From the NCBI GenBank assembly GCA_025357635.1, contig JANXOV010000135.1, positions 1-37,020 of the forward strand: DNA of 37,020 nucleotides, written 5' to 3'. The position numbers were made by a program, and so were the translations under genes. Under the pieces are notes generated by a model. It did not search any database. It saw nothing but the letters and a program-made list of their open reading frames with translations, and had not been told where the DNA came from. This stretch comes from Pseudomonadota bacterium (GTDB lineage: Bacteria; Pseudomonadota; Gammaproteobacteria; Steroidobacterales; Steroidobacteraceae). Every line of letters starts with the position of its first letter. Position 1 is the stretch's first letter. This document shows, in pieces, positions 1 to 7,007 of this stretch.

Positions 1-289
1 TGTTGATCAGCACGTGCAGCTTGGGTTCGCGCTCGGCGATGGCCTTGACCACGGTGGCCACGCCGTCAGAGGTGGCCAGGTCGCTGGCGATGGTGAAGAT
101 CTCCCCCTGGGGAGCGAGCCTGGCTCTCGCGGTCTCGAGCGAGTCCGCCTTGCGTCCGGTTATGTACACTCGCGCGCCGGCCGCCACGAAGGCACCGGCG
201 AGCATGAAGCCGATGCCGCCGGAACCGCCGGTGATCAGCACCCGCTTACCGGCGACCGAATAGAGCTTTTCCAGGGTTTCACGCTGCAT
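1..289 (-). CDS. SDR family oxidoreductase, N-terminal part (runs off window)
   Basis: Reading leftward from an ATG at 289 gives 96 codons before the window edge, so only the N-terminal third of a short-chain dehydrogenase is present. A beta-strand followed by the nucleotide-binding motif TGGSGGIG lies at about residues 20-27. It is followed by a second strand ending in TGRK and by a DLA segment typical of the second cofactor contact. The Ser-Tyr-Lys catalytic part lies outside the window. The gene is divergent from the acyl-CoA mutase at 405 and shares a 115-bp promoter region with it, so the two are probably co-regulated. The exact substrate is unknown; oxidation of a hydroxyacyl-CoA or an alcohol would suit the neighbourhood, but that is inference. 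Confidence 0.85.
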   Translation of the reverse strand, partial: MQRETLEKLYSVAGKRVLITGGSGGIGFMLAGAFVAAGARVYITGRKADSLETARARLAPQGEIFTIASDLATSDGVATVVKAIAEREPKLHVLIN

Positions 290-333
290 GCAAACTCCAC
301 GATTCGCACAATAAAACTGATGGTAGATTTTTA

Positions 334-348
334 ATACTATTAGTATAC
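334..348. promoter_or_regulatory. Palindromic operator candidate in SDR/mutase divergent promoter
   Basis: Positions 334-346 form a perfect 13-bp palindrome, ATACTA-T-TAGTAT, in an AT-rich patch of otherwise GC-rich DNA. TATACT at 344-349 could be a -10 box for the rightward mutase gene. The 14-mer at 335-348 matches 11 of 14 bases of the sequence at 4645-4658, in the other divergent promoter of this locus. This fits a local repressor site, probably for the TetR gene at 6360, but binding is inferred. Confidence 0.45.
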
Positions 349-404
349 TTCGTTGAAACCCGATACGCGAACGCAACACTCGCGACGCGCCACTTCAAGG
401 AACC

Positions 405-2042
405 ATGGACAGCCATTTCAAGGCTCCCCCGGCTTACACCACGCGCTCGGGCATTCCCGTGAAAGCCAGCTATGGCCCGGACGATGTGCCGGCTGAGCAT
501 CGCGCGATCATGGGTATTCTGCCGGGGCAGGCGCCTTACCACCGTGGCTGCTTTGCGCAGGGCTACCGCACCAAGTCGTGGCGCATCTTCCAGCTGTCCG
601 GCTTCGGCAAACCGGAAGACGAAAACGAGCGCATCAAGTTCCTGCTCAAGAACGGCGAGACCGGCTTCATCATGGAGCACGACCGCAACACCGCCGATCA
701 CCTGTACAACGTCGATCACCCCGACGTGGTGGCGCGGCGCGAGGACGTTGGGCTCACCGGCGCGGTCATGCAAAGCGTGCGCGACACGCATATCTGTCTG
801 GATGGCATTCCTATCGAGAGCACCTACGGTCATGCCGGTGGCGGCGTGGTGCAGCACGGCCCCTTCGCGCTGGCAGCCTACTGGACGGTCGCGAGGCGCC
901 GTGGTCTGGATCTGTCGCAATTGCCCGGCACCGGCCAGAGTGACTTCTTCCTCACGTACCTGGGTTGCGTCACCAAGCAGCAAGTGCCCACCGCGGCGGG
1001 GCTGCGCTTGAACGCCGACATCATCGAATTCTGCGGCGAGCACCTGCCCAAGTGGGTGCCGGTGTCGATCGCGGCCTACAACGGCGGTGATACGGGTCTG
1101 AATGCGTATCAGGAGTTGGGCGCGCTCATCGCCAACGCCATCGAATACCTTGATGAGATCAAGCGCCGCGGCCGCATGGATGTGAAGGCGGCGGCGTCGC
1201 GCTGCGGCGGCGTGAATTTCCGCACCACGCTGGATATTTTCGAAGACGCGAGCAAACTTCGCGCCGCGCGCAAGATGTGGCACCGGCTGCTGACCGAACG
1301 CTACGGGGTCACCGATGAGCGCGCCTTGCGCATGCGCATTCACGTCGTCACCTCCGGTTCGATGATGACCTACCAGCAGCCCTTCAACAACATCGTGCGC
1401 GGCACCTTGATGGCGCTGACCGCGGTGCTTGGCGGCGTGCAATCGATGGGCGTGTCCGGCTATGACGAGGCGCTGTCGGTGCCGAGCGAGCATGCGCATC
1501 AGATGTCATTGCGCATCCAGCAGGTGCTGCAGCACGAGACCAATCTGTGCGCTGTGGCTGATCCGCTCGGTGGTTCCTACTACGTTGAATCGCTCACCGC
1601 GGAACTTGAAAAGCGCGCCTGGGAGTTTGTCGAGTTGATCCAGCAGCAGGGCGGATTCCTCGCTTCGCTGGATTCGGGCTGGATGCACGCGCGTGCGCGC
1701 GACAATCAGTCCGCCGACTTCAAGGCCGAGGCCGAGGGCACGAAAGTGGTGGTGGGCGTCACCCATTATCGCGACGATGCCTCTCCCTTTTTGGTCGACG
1801 GCTTTCCCGGCGTCAATGATGCCTACGATGTGGCCAAGGAACGGCTCGATGCCGTGCGGCGCGAACGGCATGAAACGGGAGCCGCCCACGCGCTCAAGGA
1901 ATTGGAAGCCAGTTGCCGCGATCCGCAGAAGAACATCATGCCCTTCATGATGAACGCGTTGGATGCCGACGTGACCTTGGGCGAGATCGGCGACTTGTAC
2001 CGGCAGGTGTGGGGCGACTGGCAGACCCCGGAACTCGTCTAG
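405..2042 (+). CDS. B12-dependent acyl-CoA mutase, large (catalytic) subunit, unusual active site
   Basis: This 545-residue protein belongs to the methylmalonyl-CoA mutase large-subunit family, in the short form (about 550-565 aa) that lacks the fused B12 domain, as in isobutyryl-CoA and 2-hydroxyisobutyryl-CoA mutases. Family landmarks include GFGKPEDEN (66-74), YDEALSVPSEHAHQM and the DPLGGSYYVE block. The enzyme should rearrange the carbon skeleton of an acyl-CoA by adenosylcobalamin radical chemistry in the cytoplasm. By eye, specificity positions differ from known types. Leu64 lies where MCM has Tyr89 and HCM Ile90. Glu91 lies at the HCM Asp117 position. Cys188 replaces the carboxylate-binding Arg207 of MCM. 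Asn226 replaces His244. The family is clear; the substrate is not, and methylmalonyl-CoA looks unlikely. The B12 subunit follows at once. Confidence 0.9.
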   Translation: MDSHFKAPPAYTTRSGIPVKASYGPDDVPAEHRAIMGILPGQAPYHRGCFAQGYRTKSWRIFQLSGFGKPEDENERIKFLLKNGETGFIMEHDRNTADHLYNVDHPDVVARREDVGLTGAVMQSVRDTHICLDGIPIESTYGHAGGGVVQHGPFALAAYWTVARRRGLDLSQLPGTGQSDFFLTYLGCVTKQQVPTAAGLRLNADIIEFCGEHLPKWVPVSIAAYNGGDTGLNAYQELGALIANAIEYLDEIKRRGRMDVKAAASRCGGVNFRTTLDIFEDASKLRAARKMWHRLLTERYGVTDERALRMRIHVVTSGSMMTYQQPFNNIVRGTLMALTAVLGGVQSMGVSGYDEALSVPSEHAHQMSLRIQQVLQHETNLCAVADPLGGSYYVESLTAELEKRAWEFVELIQQQGGFLASLDSGWMHARARDNQSADFKAEAEGTKVVVGVTHYRDDASPFLVDGFPGVNDAYDVAKERLDAVRRERHETGAAHALKELEASCRDPQKNIMPFMMNALDADVTLGEIGDLYRQVWGDWQTPELV

Positions 2043-2441
2043 ATGAGCGCACCCGCCCGCCGCATCCTGTTGGTCAAGACTGCGCTGGATGGCCATTGGC
2101 GCGGGCTGTCGGTGGTGGCGCGCGCGCTGCGCGATGCCGGCTTTCACGTCATCATGGGCGGCATGATCACCGGGCCTGAGATTGTGCGCGCGGCCATCGA
2201 CGAAGACGTGGACCTGGTGGGACTCAACGTGGGCGGCCACGCGGCCGTGGTGGAGCGGATCATCGCAGAGCTGCGCGCGGCCCGACCGGAACTGCCAATT
2301 TTCGCAGGCGGCGTGCTGCCGCCCTCGACCTGCCGGCGATTGGCTGAGCTTGGGGTGGAGACCTATCCGCCGGGTTCTTCGCTTGAGCAGATCGTCGAGG
2401 CGGCGCAGCGCCTGACCGGCGTGGAAGCAGGAAAAGCCTAG
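2043..2441 (+). CDS. Acyl-CoA mutase small subunit, cobalamin-binding
   Basis: This 132-residue protein is a free-standing B12-binding domain that pairs with the large subunit just upstream; its ATG directly follows the upstream stop codon. The base-off/His-on signature DxHxxG is present as DGHWRG at residues 16-21, so His18 should be the lower cobalt ligand. The GG motif near the C-terminus is present (FAGGVLP). The second signature, normally SxL, reads NVG within GLNVGGH, which is atypical. Length matches free-standing mutase B subunits (about 130-140 aa). The stop codon overlaps that of the convergent meaB gene. Confidence 0.92.
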   Translation: MSAPARRILLVKTALDGHWRGLSVVARALRDAGFHVIMGGMITGPEIVRAAIDEDVDLVGLNVGGHAAVVERIIAELRAARPELPIFAGGVLPPSTCRRLAELGVETYPPGSSLEQIVEAAQRLTGVEAGKA

Positions 2442-3415
2442 TCTTTGAGCGCTTGCGCGAGCAGCTGCGCTGCGGCTTCGTGCAGCGATTCATCACCGCT
2501 CGCCAGTCGCCCCAGCATCGCGGCGAATTCCGGCGAGGCGCTGAACCTCTCCATCCGCTGATTCACCGCCTGCTGCGCAAGCCCCCGCAGCGCCAGCACC
2601 AGGAATCGTTTGCGCCGCTCGAGCAGCAGGTTGGAGGATTCCTGAAAGCGCCGGTGCGTGCCGATGGCCTGCCACAGCTCAGCGATTCCCCGGCCTTGAT
2701 TGGCGATGGTGTCGATGATGAGGGGCGTCCACCGCGCGGGTTTGGACTGCCCGATGAGCCGCTCCAGATCGCCGCGCGTCTGGGCGGCGCCGTCACGGTC
2801 GCATTTGTTGATGACGAAAATGTCGGCCACTTCCATCAGGCCCGCTTTGACCGATTGCACCTCATCGCCCCAGCCGGGGTTCAACACGACCACTGTGGTG
2901 GCGGCCGCTTCGACGATGTCGAGTTCAGTCTGTCCGACGCCGACGGTTTCCACCACGATCCAGGGCCAGCCGGCCGCATCGAGTGCGCGGATGGCCAGGG
3001 GGGTGATCACCGAGAGTCCGCCACCGTGCGCATCGGCGCTCATCGAACGCACGAATACTCGGTCATCCGCCGCCGCGGCTTCCATGCGCAATCGATCACC
3101 GAGGATCGCGCCGTGGGTCAGGGGAGAAACCGGGTCCAGCGCCAGCACGGCGACGCGCTGATTCTGGGCCAGGGCAGTGCTGAGCAAGCCGCCAACCAGG
3201 GTGGATTTGCCGGCGCCGGGCGCACCGGTGATGCCGACCGTGTAGGCACGCCCTCCATGCGGAGCCAGCAGCGCGTCGAATTCACGCGCCGCCTGCGCAT
3301 CGCGTTCCAGACGCGTGACCACGCGCGCCAGTGCTGCACGGTCGCCGTTCAGCAGCCGCGCCGTCAGCGCTGCGGCATCGGCGGCGTGTGCCCTTGCGCT
3401 CGTCGTCTCGTTCAA
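2438..3415 (-). CDS. meaB: MeaB/ArgK-type GTPase, mutase chaperone
   Basis: G-protein chaperones of this type gate cofactor loading and protect B12 acyl-CoA mutases. The Walker A motif GAPGAGKST has its lysine at about residue 70. ETVGVGQTE (switch/G3 region) and NKCD (G4) follow in order. I chose the TTG at 3415, which overlaps the upstream TGA as TTGA and gives 325 aa, the usual family length, beginning near the conserved LLNGDRAALARVVTRLE helix. An upstream ATG at 3481 would give 347 aa but sits 67 bp inside the dehydrogenase gene. The gene is translationally coupled to that dehydrogenase and converges on the mutase subunits. This is a dedicated copy next to its client, as in known 2-hydroxyisobutyryl-CoA mutase loci. 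Confidence 0.9.
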   Translation of the reverse strand: MNETTSARAHAADAAALTARLLNGDRAALARVVTRLERDAQAAREFDALLAPHGGRAYTVGITGAPGAGKSTLVGGLLSTALAQNQRVAVLALDPVSPLTHGAILGDRLRMEAAAADDRVFVRSMSADAHGGGLSVITPLAIRALDAAGWPWIVVETVGVGQTELDIVEAAATTVVVLNPGWGDEVQSVKAGLMEVADIFVINKCDRDGAAQTRGDLERLIGQSKPARWTPLIIDTIANQGRGIAELWQAIGTHRRFQESSNLLLERRKRFLVLALRGLAQQAVNQRMERFSASPEFAAMLGRLASGDESLHEAAAQLLAQALKD

Positions 3416-4584
3416 AGCGCCTTGCGCAGCATGTCGATCAGCGCATCGCTGTTGGGGATCGGCCGCGGGTTGGTGCCGCACCAGATGTCCTGATAAATGT
3501 AGCCCGACAGCGCCTTGAGATCTTTTTCGCCCACGTTCACTTCACGCAGACTGCGCGGCATTCCCAGTTCGCGGATGATGCGGTCTGCCAACTCCGGCGC
3601 CGGCACGTTGGGCTGGCCGAATGCCAGACTGATCAGCTTCTGCCGGTGGCCGTTCACGCTTTGGTTGTATTCCAATGCGAACGGCGCCATCACGCAGGAG
3701 GTGTAGCCGTGCGGCACGTCGAAGGAGCCGCCGAGCGCGTGACCGGTCGCATGGCTGATGCCCATCGGCAATCCGGACACGATGGCCACCATGGAACACC
3801 ACGCGCCCATCTGACATTTTTGCCGCGCATCCAGATCCTGGCTGTTCTTCTTCACCGCGGTGAGGCCTTCGGACAACAGGCGGATGCCGTTGATGGCCAT
3901 GCCGTCCCAGTAGTCGTTCGAAGCCAGCGAGCCAAGTGTTTCGAAGCAATGATCCAGAGAACGCACTCCGGTGGACATCCAGATCCATTCCGGCGTGTGT
4001 ACGGTGACCGCGGGGTCGAGAATGACAGCGCGTGGAACCATGCGCGGATGCACATAGCCCTGCTTGACGTTGACGACCTTGTCGGTGGAGCCGGACAGGG
4101 CGTTGAACTCGCCGCCCGACAAGGTGGTCGGAATCAGCACCACCGGAATGTCCGGACCCTCGAAGGCCGGCAGAGTGACCGTGTGATCGGCGTTGACGAC
4201 CATGTGGTAGGCCTCCATCGCCTGTGTCGTGAACAGCTTATGTTTCAGCGACACGGCCAGAATCTTGGTGCAGTCCGATACCGACCCGCCGCCCAGCGAC
4301 ACCAGCAGGTCGGGCGAGACTTTGGCGGCGGCGATGGCCGCGGCGACCACGTCCTCGCGCGGTACGTGCGGGCGCACGCTGTCGTAGATGCCCACCAGTT
4401 TGCTGCCCAGGGCCGCTTCGATCTTGCGCACTTCGTCGGTCTTGTGGCGCAGCGTGTTGCTGCACACCAGGAATACGCGTTTTGCGCCAAGCCGCGCGGT
4501 CTCTTCCGCCAGGGACTGTGCAGCGGGCCTGCCGCTGTAAACCTGTTCAAGCGCCGTCATTCCGATGGTGGTCTGGTACATCAC
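3412..4584 (-). CDS. Iron-type alcohol dehydrogenase / maleylacetate reductase-like protein
   Basis: This 390-residue protein has the group III (iron-containing) dehydrogenase fold. The NAD(P) loop GGGSVSDCTK lies near residue 100, and the C-terminal metal-site segment reads SHATGHALGG and DVPHG. Length fits the family (350-390 aa). The first metal ligand, an Asp in TGxDxLxH of FucO-type enzymes, is Arg208 here (TGVRSLDH), while the following His212 is kept. The GGSFDVPH wording resembles maleylacetate reductases, which work without metal. It could therefore be a metal-free reductase of a keto or aldehyde group. It is the first gene of a leftward pair with meaB and is divergent from the acyl-CoA synthetase. 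Confidence 0.85.
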   Translation of the reverse strand: MMYQTTIGMTALEQVYSGRPAAQSLAEETARLGAKRVFLVCSNTLRHKTDEVRKIEAALGSKLVGIYDSVRPHVPREDVVAAAIAAAKVSPDLLVSLGGGSVSDCTKILAVSLKHKLFTTQAMEAYHMVVNADHTVTLPAFEGPDIPVVLIPTTLSGGEFNALSGSTDKVVNVKQGYVHPRMVPRAVILDPAVTVHTPEWIWMSTGVRSLDHCFETLGSLASNDYWDGMAINGIRLLSEGLTAVKKNSQDLDARQKCQMGAWCSMVAIVSGLPMGISHATGHALGGSFDVPHGYTSCVMAPFALEYNQSVNGHRQKLISLAFGQPNVPAPELADRIIRELGMPRSLREVNVGEKDLKALSGYIYQDIWCGTNPRPIPNSDALIDMLRKAL

Positions 4585-4631
4585 GCGCTCCGCTGTCTAA
4601 AGGGTTTTATCGATGCGATCTGTGGCCGAAG

Positions 4632-4660
4632 ATTGTACTGACATTACCAATAGTGTACAA
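4632..4660 (-). promoter_or_regulatory. Leftward sigma70-like promoter for dehydrogenase-meaB
   Basis: On the minus strand a TTGTAC -35 box (4660-4655) is separated by exactly 17 bp from a TACAAT -10 box (4637-4632). The candidate overlaps the rightward promoter at 4638-4665 and encloses the shared 14-bp motif at 4645-4658, so one repressor could block both. Spacing and box matches are good, but the call is from sequence only. Confidence 0.5.
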
Positions 4661-4665
4661 ATAAT
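4638..4665 (+). promoter_or_regulatory. Rightward sigma70-like promoter for acyl-CoA synthetase operon
   Basis: CTGACA (4638-4643) and AATAAT (4660-4665) are separated by 16 bp and each match consensus at five of six positions. An alternative reading is TTGTAC (4633-4638), 17 bp, TACAAA (4656-4661). The repeated motif at 4645-4658 lies in the spacer, the classical place for repressor binding. Confidence 0.5.
4645..4658. promoter_or_regulatory. Second copy of the putative local operator motif
   Basis: The 14-mer TACCAATAGTGTAC matches 11 of 14 bases of the motif at 335-348. It lies in the spacer of both divergent promoters. Flanking ATTACCAA repeats (4643-4650 and 4664-4671) and an inverted TGGTAA at 4693-4698 may extend the site. 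The TetR protein encoded at 6360 is the natural candidate binder. Confidence 0.4.
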
Positions 4666-4722
4666 TACCAACGGGAAACCTGTTTGGATGGCTGGTAATC
4701 AACTGCGGATGCGAGGGGAGTT

Positions 4723-6363
4723 GTGAGCATAACAAAAGCACCGGCGCCTGCGGGACATGCGGACCCACGCGTGCCTGCGCGCGCGGTTTGCGTGGTGCGC
4801 TACCTGCTGGACCGGTGGGCGCAGGAACGAGGCGATCAGGTCTACGCCATCTTCGAAGGCGGTGAGCGTTTGACCTACCGCCAGATCCGAGCGCGTGTCA
4901 TCGGGGTCGCGGCCGGACTTGCGCGGTTGGGCGTCAAGCAGGGCGATCACGTCTTCTGCTGGCAGGGCAACACGATGCAGATGCTGCTCACCTTTTACGC
5001 CATCAACTATCTCGGCGCGGTATATGTGCCGGTGAACACGGCGTATCGCGGCGGCGTGCTCGAGCATGTCATCGCCAATTCCGATGCGCAGGTGGGCATC
5101 GTGCACGTCGACCTGCTGGCGCGTCTGAAGGGCGTTAAGCTGGCTGCCTTGAAGCAACTGGTTGCCGTGGGCGGCGATGTGCCTGCCGACTCGCCGCTGC
5201 CATGTGTGGCATTTTCCGCGCTGACGGGCGCTGAAGCGGATCTGCCGCCGTTGAAGCGGCCCATCGAGCCCTGGGACACGCAGTCCATCATCTACACCTC
5301 CGGCACGACCGGGCCCTCCAAGGGTGTGCTGTCCTCGTATCTGCACATGTATACGAATCCCGGACCCGAATCCTGGCACTTCATCACCGGCGAGGACCGC
5401 TTCCTCATCAACATGCCGATGTTTCACATCGGCGGCATGGGTTTGTCGTTCGCCATGCTGGCGCGCGGCGGTTCGATGGTGGTGCCGGAGCGCTTCTCCA
5501 CCGATCAGTTCTGGCCGATGGTGCGGCAGTACGAGGTCACGGCCGTGTTCCTGCTGGGCGTGATGGCGACCTTCCTGCTGAAGGCGCCACCGGGTCCGCA
5601 GGACCGGGATCATCGCGTCAAGAAATGTTTCATCGTGCCGCTGTCGGCCGGGTCCGCGGAGTTTCATGAGCGATTCGGCGTTGACGTGTACACTATTTTC
5701 AACATGACCGAGATTTCCTCGCCCATCGTCTCCGAGCCCAATCCGACGGTGCGCGGCACCTGCGGCAAGGTGCGCAAGGGCGTTGAGGTGCGGCTGGTTG
5801 ATGAGAACGATTGCGAAGTGGCGCTGGGCGAGGTGGGCGAGATGCTGGTGCGCACCGATCGGCCCTGGTCCATGAACTCCGGCTACTACAAGGCGCCCGA
5901 GGCCACCGCGCGCGCCTGGCGCAACGGCTGGTTCCACACGGGCGATGCCTTCCGGCAGGACGCAGACGGATTTTTCTTTTTCGTCGACCGGATGAAGGAT
6001 GCCATCCGGCGCCGCGGCGAGAACATCTCCTCCTTCGAAGTGGAGGCGGAGATTCTTGCGCATCCGGACGTGCGCGAGGCCGCGGCCATCGCCGTGCCCA
6101 GCGAATTGGAAGAGGACGAGGTCATGGTGGTGGTGGCGCCGGCCCCGGGGCGCCGCATCGATCCGCAGCAGCTGCTCGAATTCCTGCGCGACCGTCTGGC
6201 CTTTTTCATGATTCCGCGCTACATCCGCGTGCTCGAGGAATTGCCGAAGACGCCCTCGGCCAAGGTGCTGAAGACCGAGCTGCGCACTCAGGGCATCACG
6301 GCCGACACCTGGGATCGCGAGAAAGCCGGCATACAAATCAAGCGCGACCGCATCGGCCGATGA
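4723..6363 (+). CDS. AMP-forming acyl-CoA synthetase
   Basis: This 546-residue ANL-superfamily enzyme should activate a carboxylic acid with ATP and CoA through an acyl-adenylate. The adenylation motif YTSGTTGPSKG lies at residues 191-201. The GWFHTGD motif and the hinge segment DRMKDAIRRRGENIS follow. The C-terminal catalytic lysine is predicted at residue 514 within KTPSAKVLK. The start is a GTG behind a GAGGGGAG ribosome-binding site. The sequence resembles CaiC-like ligases for polar or branched acids, but the substrate cannot be read directly. It heads an operon with the TetR and SDR genes and probably supplies the acyl-CoA handled by the mutase. It overlaps the TetR start by 4 bp. Confidence 0.93.
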   Translation: MSITKAPAPAGHADPRVPARAVCVVRYLLDRWAQERGDQVYAIFEGGERLTYRQIRARVIGVAAGLARLGVKQGDHVFCWQGNTMQMLLTFYAINYLGAVYVPVNTAYRGGVLEHVIANSDAQVGIVHVDLLARLKGVKLAALKQLVAVGGDVPADSPLPCVAFSALTGAEADLPPLKRPIEPWDTQSIIYTSGTTGPSKGVLSSYLHMYTNPGPESWHFITGEDRFLINMPMFHIGGMGLSFAMLARGGSMVVPERFSTDQFWPMVRQYEVTAVFLLGVMATFLLKAPPGPQDRDHRVKKCFIVPLSAGSAEFHERFGVDVYTIFNMTEISSPIVSEPNPTVRGTCGKVRKGVEVRLVDENDCEVALGEVGEMLVRTDRPWSMNSGYYKAPEATARAWRNGWFHTGDAFRQDADGFFFFVDRMKDAIRRRGENISSFEVEAEILAHPDVREAAAIAVPSELEEDEVMVVVAPAPGRRIDPQQLLEFLRDRLAFFMIPRYIRVLEELPKTPSAKVLKTELRTQGITADTWDREKAGIQIKRDRIGR

Positions 6364-7007
6364 GCATGGCGATCAAACCCACCGAGCTTAAGACCCAGGT
6401 GCAGGAATTCAAGCGCCAGCGCATTCTTGAAGAAGCGCGCGAGCTGTTCTTTGCGCACGGCTATGAGGCGACCACGCTGGATGCCATCGCCGATGGTCTG
6501 AAGGTGACCAAGCCGTTTCTGTATTCCTACTACAAGAACAAGAGCGAGATTCTCAACGCGATTTGTGAAGTGGGCATCCGCACCTCGTTGCAGGCGCTGG
6601 ATGAGTCCCTCGCAAGCTCCCTGGCGCCGCGTGAAAAGCTCAAGCTCATCGTCGAGCAGGTCACGGCCATCGTCGTCAAGAATCAGAAATACATCGTGGT
6701 GTACGAGCGCGAAGAGAAAAACCTCGAACGCAAGAAGTCCAAACACCTCATGGATCTGCGGCGTGAATTCGGCGTGCGCCTGGCGAAATTGCTCGAGGAG
6801 GGCACGAAGGCCGGGGAGTTCGACGTGGCGGATCCGCTGCTGACGGCGGTCTCCATCGGCGGACTCATCACCTGGGTCGCATCCTGGTACCGGCCCATGG
6901 GCCATTGGTCGCCGACCGACATCATTCTTCACATGCTGCAAAACGTGGAGCGCATGGTCGGCGCCAATGTGCGTGGGGCTCAGATGCGCACGCAGGGCGC
7001 CGGATGA
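6360..7007 (+). CDS. TetR/AcrR family transcriptional regulator
   Basis: This 215-residue protein has an N-terminal helix-turn-helix: RILEEARELFFAHGYEATTL, then the recognition region KVTKPFLYSYYKNKSEIL, at about residues 20-65. A ligand domain of about 145 residues follows and ends in a WVASWYRPMGHW segment of the kind seen in acyl-CoA-responsive regulators. The start is the ATG overlapping the synthetase stop codon (ATGA). Coupling to the synthetase and SDR genes suggests autoregulation and control of the two divergent promoters of this locus by an acyl-CoA intermediate. The ligand is unknown. Confidence 0.92.
   Translation: MSMAIKPTELKTQVQEFKRQRILEEARELFFAHGYEATTLDAIADGLKVTKPFLYSYYKNKSEILNAICEVGIRTSLQALDESLASSLAPREKLKLIVEQVTAIVVKNQKYIVVYEREEKNLERKKSKHLMDLRREFGVRLAKLLEEGTKAGEFDVADPLLTAVSIGGLITWVASWYRPMGHWSPTDIILHMLQNVERMVGANVRGAQMRTQGAG

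Noticed and set aside
405-2042. Annotation of the mutase as methylmalonyl-CoA mutase
   Set aside because: The Arg that binds the methylmalonyl carboxylate appears to be Cys188, and the Tyr and His hallmarks are also replaced, so only the broader family name is supported.
2453-3493. Plus-strand open frame opposite meaB
   Set aside because: The minus strand carries a full GTPase with G1, G3 and G4 motifs; the plus translation has no recognisable feature.
4699-6336. Minus-strand open frame (545 codons) opposite the acyl-CoA synthetase
   Set aside because: It mirrors a clear synthetase gene, has a shadow-like His/Arg/Gly-rich composition and shows no motif.
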